Origin: Planctomycetota bacterium | GTDB taxonomy: Bacteria > Planctomycetota > J058 > JARGOJ01 | NCBI GenBank assembly: GCA_029210225.1 | Contig: JARGOJ010000705.1 | Span: forward strand, 1-5,105 | DNA: 5,105 nt | Direction: 5' to 3' | Shown: in pieces, positions 1-5,105 of the stretch | Position numbering within the stretch: position 1 is the stretch's first letter | Layout of the letters: each line of letters opens with the position of its first letter | Program-made: the position numbers and the translations under genes | The notes under the pieces: generated by a model | The model's input: only the letters and a program-made list of their open reading frames with translations | The model's database searches: none | Told to the model about the DNA's origin: nothing

Positions 1-1670
1 AGGGTCAACTGATAAGCGATGACGAGGCCGAAATCGATGGCCATGACGAATCGATTAACTCAGTCGCTATCACTCCCGACGGGAAAATCATAGCGACCGC
101 ATGCTCCGATAACACCGTCGGCCTTTGGAACATCACTGGGGGCGAACCCCTAGCCTCACTCAAAGCTCACAGCGATGTTGTAAGAGCAGTCGCCATCAGC
201 CCTGACAGCCAATTCCTAGCCTCCGCAAGTGAAGACAAAACCATCATTTTATGGAATCTAAAAACGCGCAAAAAAGTCCGTGTTCTCACAGGACACGAAG
301 CTGGTGTCCGCAGCTTAGCCTTTAGCCATAACAGCAAAACTCTCGCCTCGGGAAGTATGGATAAAACCGCACGTCTCTGGGAGGTCAGCACTGGCCGAGA
401 ACTCACAAGCCTGAAAGGCCACGAAGATCGCGTCAATGGAGTGGTCTTCTCGCTAGATTCAAAAACCCTCGCCTCGGTAAGCTCAGATAAAACCGTCCGC
501 CTTTGGGATGTCGAGAGCGGCACCCCACGACTCTCCCTTCGCGGACACGAAAGCGCTGTCCTCGGCCTCGCTCTGTTAAACAAAAGAGGCCGGCTCGTCT
601 CCGTCGGTGTCGATCAAAGCTTACGCATCTGGGATGTCAGCCAGGACAACAGAACCCTGCTCTTCAAAGGACATGAGCGCGAAGTCTTAAGCCTCGCCGC
701 AAGCAAAGACGGACAGACATTGCTCTCCGCCAGCTTTGACAACACCATCAAGCTATGGGACTTGAAGAACCCTCAACAATCAAAATCCTTTCAGTTCCAT
801 AAGGACGCAGTGCATAGCGTGGCCTTTCACCCAAGCGATCAGAGCTTCGCCTCGGCCAGCAAGGATGGTACGGTCGCTCTCTGGCGTCTCCAAGACTCCA
901 AACCTCGTCAGACTATTCGTAAGGACGTCAGCGGCGCTGTTAGAAGCCTCGCATATCGCCCGGATGGTGAGGTCCTCGCCTTCGCTGGTGAAGGGAAGCA
1001 GATTCAGCTCTGGACCCTGACTAAAGAGATCAAGGCCAGCCCTTTGTGTCCGCCCCTCACCGGACACAGCGAAGTGATCAACACCCTGGCCTTCTGTCCC
1101 AAAAGTCGTTTCCTCGCCTCAGGCAGTGACGATCGAAGCCTGCGCATCTGGGACTGCAAAGACTCCAAGGCCAAGCAGATACAAGTGCTCAGAGATCATC
1201 GTGACCCTATTCACAGTCTCGCCTTCAGCGCCAATGGCGCCTATCTCGCCTCTGCGGGCGAACTCGGAGAGATCAAGCTTTGGAACTTCGATAAAGCACG
1301 GGGCCGAGCCCGCTTCTTAAGAACCTTAAAGAGCCGCGGCGACGTGAAGAGCCTCGCCTTCAGCCCCGACTCACTGTCCTTAGCCAGCGCTGGGGACGAA
1401 GGCGACGTCGTCATCTGGGAAATGCCCAGCGGTCGTCGAGCCCTGGTTCTCCGGGGGCATAAGGAATCGATCCGCGCTGTTATTTTCAAAGCTAATGGAG
1501 GCTCTTTAGTCTCGGCAGGGGACGATAAGATCATTCGTCGTTGGCGCCTCGGCAATGTCTTTGCCGAACCAGAAATGCTACTCAAACAAGCCGAGCGACG
1601 ATCTGGTTTGAGAATCAAGGGCTTGAAAGTCATCGATAGCCCCTATAACCGCCTCGTGCCCATTAAATAA
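1..1670 (+). CDS. WD40-repeat β-propeller protein, C-terminal part (5' end outside window)
   Basis: The reading frame is open from the left edge (first full codon at base 3) to the TAA at 1668-1670, giving 555 visible residues. The ATG at 357 lies inside the third visible blade and is not the start; the true start is upstream of the window. Twelve WD40 blades follow one another (first residues at bases 39, 165, 291, 417, 543, 669, 795, 921, 1062, 1194, 1332 and 1455). They show the usual GH near the start, the SxD/SxDxT turn and terminal LW/IW-D. Twelve blades are too many for one seven-blade propeller, so at least two propellers or an extended array are expected. WD40 propellers are protein-interaction scaffolds. 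In bacteria they are often fused to N-terminal kinase, caspase-like, TIR or NTPase domains, but any such domain here would lie outside the window. After the last blade comes a 37-residue basic tail containing AERRSGLRIKGLKV. No signal peptide or membrane segment is visible in this part. The gene converges on the minus-strand operon. The family call is very secure; the specific function is unknown. Confidence 0.96.
   Translation, partial: GQLISDDEAEIDGHDESINSVAITPDGKIIATACSDNTVGLWNITGGEPLASLKAHSDVVRAVAISPDSQFLASASEDKTIILWNLKTRKKVRVLTGHEAGVRSLAFSHNSKTLASGSMDKTARLWEVSTGRELTSLKGHEDRVNGVVFSLDSKTLASVSSDKTVRLWDVESGTPRLSLRGHESAVLGLALLNKRGRLVSVGVDQSLRIWDVSQDNRTLLFKGHEREVLSLAASKDGQTLLSASFDNTIKLWDLKNPQQSKSFQFHKDAVHSVAFHPSDQSFASASKDGTVALWRLQDSKPRQTIRKDVSGAVRSLAYRPDGEVLAFAGEGKQIQLWTLTKEIKASPLCPPLTGHSEVINTLAFCPKSRFLASGSDDRSLRIWDCKDSKAKQIQVLRDHRDPIHSLAFSANGAYLASAGELGEIKLWNFDKARGRARFLRTLKSRGDVKSLAFSPDSLSLASAGDEGDVVIWEMPSGRRALVLRGHKESIRAVIFKANGGSLVSAGDDKIIRRWRLGNVFAEPEMLLKQAERRSGLRIKGLKVIDSPYNRLVPIK
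39..1556 (+). repeat. Array of twelve WD40 coding repeats
   Basis: The first seven blades are each exactly 42 codons (126 bp), starting at 39, 165, 291, 417, 543, 669 and 795. The later ones vary: 47, 44, 46 and 41 codons, with a final blade of about 34. Blades 1-6 and 9 are near-canonical, except that blade 2 starts with AH. Blades 7, 8, 10 and 11 have lost or changed the GH pair (FH, KD, DH, SR), and blade 8 also lacks the usual Asp of the turn. The blades are well diverged in DNA sequence, so this is an old protein repeat rather than a recent tandem duplication. Confidence 0.92.
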
Positions 1671-1674
1671 ATCT

Positions 1675-1695
1675 CCCCTGCGAGTTAAATAGCTG
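1675..1695 (+). repeat. 21-bp direct repeat, left copy
   Basis: This copy contains CTGCGAGTTAAATAGCTG preceded by CCC. It matches 1820-1840 at 20 of 21 positions; the single difference is G at 1684 against A at 1829. It lies 4 bp downstream of the WD40 stop codon. Confidence 0.9.
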
Positions 1696-1700
1696 AGTTA

Positions 1701-1774
1701 GTTTTGCGAGGGGGCCGGATTGGTGAGGGCGAAGCCCGATCCAACGAGCTCGGGTCGCCGAACCACAGCAAAAC
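1701..1774. repeat. Long imperfect inverted repeat / stem-loop
   Basis: Four nested pairings share one loop. GTTTTGC (1701-1707) pairs with GCAAAAC (1768-1774), TGGT (1721-1724) with ACCA (1762-1765), GGCGA (1728-1732) with TCGCC (1755-1759), and CCCGA (1735-1739) with TCGGG (1750-1754). The loop is 10 nt (1740-1749). This gives 21 base pairs interrupted by bulges, the largest being 13 nt on the left side (1708-1720). The core (1728-1759) could equally fold as GGGC/GCCC around a GAA loop (1727-1737), flanked by TTGG/CCAA. Either strand could form it as RNA. No U-tract follows on either strand. Confidence 0.7.
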
Positions 1775-1803
1775 AGAGGGTCAAGATCGATAGGGAGACC
1801 TTG

Positions 1804-1828
1804 TCGCAGTGGCGGACCACCCCTGCGA
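1804..1828. repeat. Short stem-loop overlapping the right direct repeat
   Basis: TCGCAG (1804-1809) pairs with CTGCGA (1823-1828), and TGG (1810-1812) pairs with CCA (1817-1819) around a CGGA loop. A CCC bulge lies at 1820-1822. The CTGCGA arm is also present in the left direct repeat (1678-1683), so the two direct-repeat copies could compete for the same partner strand. Confidence 0.55.
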
Positions 1829-1840
1829 ATTAAATAGCTG
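1820..1840 (+). repeat. 21-bp direct repeat, right copy
   Basis: This copy contains CTGCGAATTAAATAGCTG preceded by CCC and lies 145 bp from the left copy in the same orientation. Its CTGCGA (1823-1828) can also pair with TCGCAG at 1804-1809, so the repeat contributes one arm of a hairpin. It ends 6 bp from the stop codon of the minus-strand peroxidase gene. Confidence 0.9.
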
Positions 1841-1846
1841 TCCTTC

Positions 1847-3292
1847 TCACGGAGGAGGAAAGGGGATCCCTGCAGGGGGGCTTGTGAGGTTGCTTGGGAG
1901 CGGCGCACCATTGAGGGTTCGTAGGAAGGAGACGAGATCATTGACCTGGGTTTCAGTCATATTTAGGTCGTTGATACGGACAGATTGAATTCCAGCGAAG
2001 CCGCTGCGATCACCCCCGTGGTTGTAAAAATCGACGACGTCCCAGAGTGACGATTTAAAGCCGGTGTGAAAGTAAGAGCCGGTCAGATCGATGTTTCGCA
2101 AAGTTGGGGTTTTGAACTGCCCGAGCTGGCGACTATCTTGAGTCAGACCTGAGAGCTTCCGAGCCCCAGCGGCTGGATCGTCGCTGAAGGGACCGGTTCC
2201 ATTGAATTCACTGGACAGGAGAGCAGGAACGGCGCCGAAGCGGCCCTGGTCTTGGGAGGGGACATGAGCGCCGGCCTGCTTCACACCGAGGTTGTGAAAT
2301 CGATTGTCGGTAAAGTTTGGACCACTGTGGCAGGTGACGCAGAGGCTATCGACAATGAATAACTTCAAGCCGCGTTTTTGATCGGCGCTTAGGGCTCGAT
2401 TCTCACCGGCGACAAAGCGATCGAAGGCCGAATCACGGCTGATGAGCAAGCGTTCGTATGCGGCGACCGCTTTCCCGAAGTTGGCGAAGATCTCGTTGAT
2501 GAGTTGTTGATCACTGGGGGTCATTCCATCGAAGGTATCAAGGGCGCCGCCCGGGCTTGGGTCGGCGGCGCTATCTCCAGGCCGGCCTTGCCCCACGAAG
2601 ACGGGTGGGTTCGGGACTTGGGGGAAGCGCGCTGCGTCATTTAGGTTTGGTAAGGGGCCGAAGATCGCTTCGTATTCAGCTTGATGATTTTGGAGAATGG
2701 CCAGAGCGACACCGACACGACTGAAATTGTGTTCGTCTGGATTTTCAATAGGATTAAGCGCTTGAGCCCATTGCGAATCGAAGAGGCCATCGTAATTATA
2801 GAAATCATTGAAAGCAGTGTTGAGAATTGTTGGGGCGTTGCGCTGCCCGAAGTTTGCACCGAGGGAGACATTCTCTGAAATCGTTCGCGAATCGGCGAAG
2901 GCTGTTGAGGGGTTGTGACAAGTGGCGCAGGCAACCCTTTCAATCGCTCCATCTAAAGGATTCCCCGCTTGGCCCGCTAGGCCATTGCCACCCTCATTCG
3001 TATTAAAGTTCTCTTGGTTGACCAGCGGACCTGAAAATCGTGGGTCAAAAAAGAACTTCTGACCGAGGGCTGCGGCCAAAGGATTGTCAGCGAAGCGGTT
3101 TGTTGCGGCCGGTGGAGGTGCCGGAACGGCTGCGAGAGAGCGAATGATTTTCCATTCTTCCTCACTGAAGAACGATGAATCGCTGCGCCCCAGGCTGCTG
3201 CTATCACTGCAGGCAGAGGGCAGCAATAGGGCGGCGGAGACAAGCCCAAGGTAGAAGAGAAAGGTCTTTTTGAAGGTCACGCGCATTGTCAT
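1847..3292 (-). CDS. Di-heme cytochrome c peroxidase / MauG-family lipoprotein
   Basis: This 481-residue protein has two CxxCH heme-c sites, CATCH at 122-126 and CVTCH at 318-322. Around them are blocks typical of the CCP/MauG family: LGQKFFFDPRFSG (76-88), RNAPTILNTAFN (151-162), FKTPTLRN (393-400), YFHTG (407-411), VVDFYNHGG (419-427) and a final VNDLVSFLRTLNG helix. Family members reduce H2O2 or, as in MauG/MbnH, carry out oxidations through high-valent heme. The N-terminus is a Sec signal with LLPSAC before Cys28, a slightly atypical lipobox, so a lipid-anchored periplasmic enzyme is likely. At 481 residues it is longer than the roughly 320-350 of classical enzymes. The extra length includes an Asn/Gly-rich insert before heme 1 and a Pro/Gly/Asp-rich loop at about 218-262. 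Only one Met (M445) follows heme 2. The start is placed at 3292, with the second in-frame ATG at 3286 also possible. It lies 10 bp after the porin gene stop, implying co-transcription. The stop is TGA at 1847-1849. Confidence 0.95.
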   Translation of the reverse strand: MTMRVTFKKTFLFYLGLVSAALLLPSACSDSSSLGRSDSSFFSEEEWKIIRSLAAVPAPPPAATNRFADNPLAAALGQKFFFDPRFSGPLVNQENFNTNEGGNGLAGQAGNPLDGAIERVACATCHNPSTAFADSRTISENVSLGANFGQRNAPTILNTAFNDFYNYDGLFDSQWAQALNPIENPDEHNFSRVGVALAILQNHQAEYEAIFGPLPNLNDAARFPQVPNPPVFVGQGRPGDSAADPSPGGALDTFDGMTPSDQQLINEIFANFGKAVAAYERLLISRDSAFDRFVAGENRALSADQKRGLKLFIVDSLCVTCHSGPNFTDNRFHNLGVKQAGAHVPSQDQGRFGAVPALLSSEFNGTGPFSDDPAAGARKLSGLTQDSRQLGQFKTPTLRNIDLTGSYFHTGFKSSLWDVVDFYNHGGDRSGFAGIQSVRINDLNMTETQVNDLVSFLRTLNGAPLPSNLTSPPAGIPFPPP

Positions 3293-3302
3293 TTACTTTC
3301 TT

Positions 3303-4883
3303 TCAAAACGATGCCACCAGCGATGCGACAAAGAGATCGTTGGCAAAACTTGGCACTGCGCCATGCTCCATGTTGTGTAGATATTCCAGTTTGAGGACAA
3401 TCTCGTCGGTGAATTCGAGGCGAACGCCGCTCGTGACTCGTGAAGAGTGGGAGCGATAGGCGAAGATATCACCGCGATGAAGAGCCCTGCGATAGCCCCA
3501 GCGAGCATAGGGGACAATAACGAAGGGCAGAGACGCCTGCTCAAGCCGTTGACTAAGCTGAATGTAGGCGCCTTCAAAGTCCAGACTCTCCGCCTCTTCT
3601 TCACCCTGCCCTGGTATCTTGCCCTTAATGAATTCGCCACGCAGCTCGAAGCCCTTCATTGCGAAGCGGACATCGAAGTCAAACTGACGTTGCAAGACTT
3701 CATTACTGCGTTGTAAATTCTGCGCGCCGATCTCTCCAGAGACACCAATCTCGAAGACTTCAACTCCAATGAGATGAGCGAAATCATAGGACAAGCGGCC
3801 GCTGCCATGCTTGCCATCATTGCTGTCTATCTCTTCGCCAAAGGAGAAGGTTTCAATGTGACTTGAACTGTTTTGCAATCCCAGGTTGAGGGTCAATCGT
3901 TTCTTAAACCAACGCTGCCTCATCTTTATTCCAATGGGGCGCCCGGAGACATAACGGGCAATGAGTGATGGCGTCACTCCAATTCGGTCGTTGGATTCCT
4001 GACGACGATACTCAAGGCCAAAAACAGAGATATATTTTCCAAATTCGAGGGTCAAATCATAATTATCGAAGGGCTCATAACGCAAGAATCCAAGGTCGAC
4101 ATCAATCATGTCTCCCAGCTCTCCATCCCCCTTAAAACGGGGCAGGAAATCGACGCTGGCATTGATTGAAACTTTGGGGTGCAATTGGGCGAAGAGGTCG
4201 AGATTGATCTCGTTGATAATGAATGAAGAGCGCCCGCCAGAATTGATGTTATCGAAGGGCAGGGCGAAGGACCCATCGGTGTCGGCGGGCTCATTTCTCG
4301 AATTGACGGGAGTGGTCCACGGATCCCCGAGGAATAACCAGGTCTTGCTAGGAAAGCGGCTCGCCAGGGTGTTCCTGAAATCGGGGATAAACCCGACTCC
4401 ATTACCGGTGGGGACAAAGGCTCCTGCATCAATGTAACCTGAGAAGATCAATTTCTTGGCGGTCTTATCGAAGAGCGACTCACTCTTCTCTTTGAGGCTC
4501 GTCAAGTCGCCTTCAAGATTCTCGAATCGCTCTTTGACATTGTCTGGGAGCGTGGCGCTTGGCGCCGGTCGGGATTCTTGCTCATCAATTTTTTCTTCAA
4601 GTTTGCCGAGCTGCTCTCGGAACTTCTTATTCTCTTTTTTGACGCGACCAAGCTCTGCCTCGGTGCTTTTCGCTCTTTCTAGAACTTTTTTAACGTCATT
4701 GATTTGATCTTGAAGCTTTTTATTTTGAGCCTCAAGCCTCTTTTGCAGCGCGAGGTTGTTCTTTTGCTGTTCTTCGAGCTTTTTGAGTATCTCTTTGCTC
4801 AACGCATCCTGTCCCTCGGCAGGCACGGAGACCAGCACAACGAGGAGAGTCAGGAGGGGCAGTATGACAGAACGTGGTGACAT
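3303..4883 (-). CDS. Coiled-coil outer-membrane β-barrel (porin-like) protein
   Basis: This is a 526-residue predicted outer-membrane protein. Residues 1-22 or 1-24 form a Sec signal (hydrophobic stretch VILPLLTLLVVLVSV, cleavage near VPA-EG). Residues about 28-103 are a highly charged heptad-like coiled coil rich in K, E, Q and L. A Pro/Ser linker follows (105-113), then a second short helix (about 115-140). From about 145 to the end there are alternating amphipathic strands (for example INEINLDLFAQL, KVSINASVDFLPRF, YDLTLEFGKYISVFG, VRLEFTDEIVLKLEYL). The protein ends in VASF, and a terminal Phe is the usual signal for barrel assembly. The layout fits a porin with a periplasmic coiled coil, but I do not recognise a named family and the substrate is unknown. 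The start at 4883 is chosen because the signal peptide begins there. An in-frame TTG at 5090 would add 69 residues with no export signal and overlap the upstream gene. A GAG at 4895-4893, 9 nt before the ATG, is the only Shine-Dalgarno-like match. The gene sits between the β-sandwich gene (13 bp away) and the di-heme enzyme gene (10 bp away). Confidence 0.88.
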   Translation of the reverse strand: MSPRSVILPLLTLLVVLVSVPAEGQDALSKEILKKLEEQQKNNLALQKRLEAQNKKLQDQINDVKKVLERAKSTEAELGRVKKENKKFREQLGKLEEKIDEQESRPAPSATLPDNVKERFENLEGDLTSLKEKSESLFDKTAKKLIFSGYIDAGAFVPTGNGVGFIPDFRNTLASRFPSKTWLFLGDPWTTPVNSRNEPADTDGSFALPFDNINSGGRSSFIINEINLDLFAQLHPKVSINASVDFLPRFKGDGELGDMIDVDLGFLRYEPFDNYDLTLEFGKYISVFGLEYRRQESNDRIGVTPSLIARYVSGRPIGIKMRQRWFKKRLTLNLGLQNSSSHIETFSFGEEIDSNDGKHGSGRLSYDFAHLIGVEVFEIGVSGEIGAQNLQRSNEVLQRQFDFDVRFAMKGFELRGEFIKGKIPGQGEEEAESLDFEGAYIQLSQRLEQASLPFVIVPYARWGYRRALHRGDIFAYRSHSSRVTSGVRLEFTDEIVLKLEYLHNMEHGAVPSFANDLFVASLVASF

Positions 4884-4896
4884 AGTTTCTATCTCG

Positions 4897-5105
4897 CTAT
4901 TGCTGTTTGAGGTTTTCCACGCGCAGCTGAAGTTCGATTTCCTGAGATTGGCCTTTTTTAATCGAGACGCCTTGACTGGCCTCTGGGAAACGGGGGTGCC
5001 AAGCTTTGACAGTGCCGCTCTTCGGGTCGAGGTCGCGGAGCTCCCAAGAACCTGATCCAGAGGCAACAGAGAAGGCTCCCGGGGAGACAAAGACGGTCGA
5101 CTTAC
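4897..5105 (-). CDS. Secreted-type β-sandwich (carboxypeptidase-regulatory/cupredoxin-like) protein, C-terminal end
   Basis: A reading frame enters from the right edge and ends at TAG (4899-4897), leaving the last 68 residues. They include STVFVSPGAFSVAS, GSWELRDLDPKSGTVKAWH and VSIKKGQSQEIELQLRV. The pattern VxVSP…FSVA…G.WEL.DLDP…T.KAWHP…V.I..G…EIELQL resembles the end of carboxypeptidase-regulatory-like or cupredoxin-like β-sandwich domains. Such proteins are often annotated as 'methylamine utilization protein' and found near MauG-type di-heme proteins; this is recalled family knowledge and was not checked. The N-terminus and any metal-binding residues are outside the window, so metal binding cannot be judged. 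The frame is credible as a gene because its stop falls 13 bp before the porin start, typical operon spacing, and its composition is protein-like. The competing frame that extends the porin gene upstream gives a Ser/Arg-rich sequence with no export signal. Confidence 0.75.
   Translation of the reverse strand, partial: KSTVFVSPGAFSVASGSGSWELRDLDPKSGTVKAWHPRFPEASQGVSIKKGQSQEIELQLRVENLKQQ

Larger units (their letters stand above)
1671..1846. other. Structured intergenic element between convergent genes
   Basis: This 176-bp gap separates the stop codons of the WD40 gene and the di-heme peroxidase gene. It holds no credible gene. The segment 1675-1840 is bounded by two near-identical 21-bp direct repeats 145 bp apart. 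The interior contains a long imperfect inverted repeat (1701-1774), a weak GGTC/GACC pair (1779-1782 with 1797-1800) and a shorter hairpin (1804-1828) that uses part of the right direct repeat. The element starts 4 bp after one stop codon and ends 6 bp before the other. No stem is followed by a run of T on either strand, so a classical intrinsic terminator is not supported. Likely explanations are a dispersed palindromic intergenic repeat (REP/BIME-like or a small non-autonomous mobile unit) or a structured 3' UTR. Its identity is unknown. Confidence 0.6.

Noticed and set aside
167..1633. Minus-strand frames opposite the WD40 gene with recurring 'S.L.EARV' phrases
   Set aside because: The periodicity is simply the antisense reading of the conserved 'LASxSxDKT' blade segments. 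These are shadows of the WD40 gene.
1736..1742. Integron attC-like core (ATCCAAC, reverse complement GTTGGAT)
   Set aside because: One seven-base match to the degenerate core is expected by chance. I found no paired second core at suitable spacing and no integrase or cassette gene.
1701..1774. Rho-independent terminator for either converging gene
   Set aside because: The stem is strong, but no T-run follows it on either strand (AGAGGG on plus, TAACTC on minus). The T-tract lies inside the outer stem, so only a non-canonical role is possible.
1671..1846. tRNA or CRISPR unit in the intergenic gap
   Set aside because: A GGTTCG-like string on the minus strand (1764-1759) lacks the rest of a tRNA fold. 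Only two direct-repeat copies with a 124-bp interval exist, unlike CRISPR spacing.
1663..1941. 92-residue minus-strand frame across the intergenic element
   Set aside because: It runs through the inverted repeats, overlaps the ends of both flanking genes and has no recognisable protein pattern. It is open by chance.
4456..5055. Plus-strand Ser/Leu/Phe-rich frames opposite the coiled-coil gene
   Set aside because: The composition is the complement of Lys/Glu/Gln codons of the coiled coil. There is no credible start context or homology pattern.
3303..5090. Porin start at the TTG at 5090 (595 residues)
   Set aside because: The extra 69 residues have no export signal, overlap a better-supported gene end, and would bury a clear signal peptide that begins at the ATG at 4883.

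Overview
The window reads as a piece of a Gram-negative (diderm) bacterial chromosome. Two of its products are built for the outer envelope: a β-barrel protein ending in Phe behind a Sec signal peptide, and a putative lipoprotein with two c-type hemes. A multi-blade WD40 protein, a MauG/CCP-type lipoprotein and a coiled-coil porin together would fit Myxococcota-like or Planctomycetota-like lineages. That is an impression from protein style, and nothing here fixes the taxon.

Layout. Plus strand, 1-1670: the 3' part of a WD40-repeat gene that is already open at the left edge, with twelve blades and a short C-terminal tail. Then 1671-1846: a 176-bp gap between two converging genes, almost filled by an unusual element. 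It has a 21-bp direct repeat at each end (20 of 21 positions identical) and nested inverted repeats between them. Minus strand, 5105 down to 1847: three closely spaced genes read right to left. These are the C-terminal 68 codons of a secreted-type β-sandwich protein (partial at the right edge), a 526-residue coiled-coil outer-membrane β-barrel protein, and a 481-residue di-heme cytochrome c peroxidase/MauG-family lipoprotein. The gaps are 13 and 10 bp, so they very probably form one transcript whose promoter lies outside the window.

The minus-strand trio looks like a periplasm/outer-membrane redox module: a β-sandwich protein, a barrel with a long periplasmic coiled coil, and a lipid-anchored di-heme enzyme. 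Its substrate cannot be read from the sequence. The WD40 gene is transcribed toward this operon and nothing in the sequence links it to it functionally. The least explained part of the window is the structured repeat element at 1675-1840.
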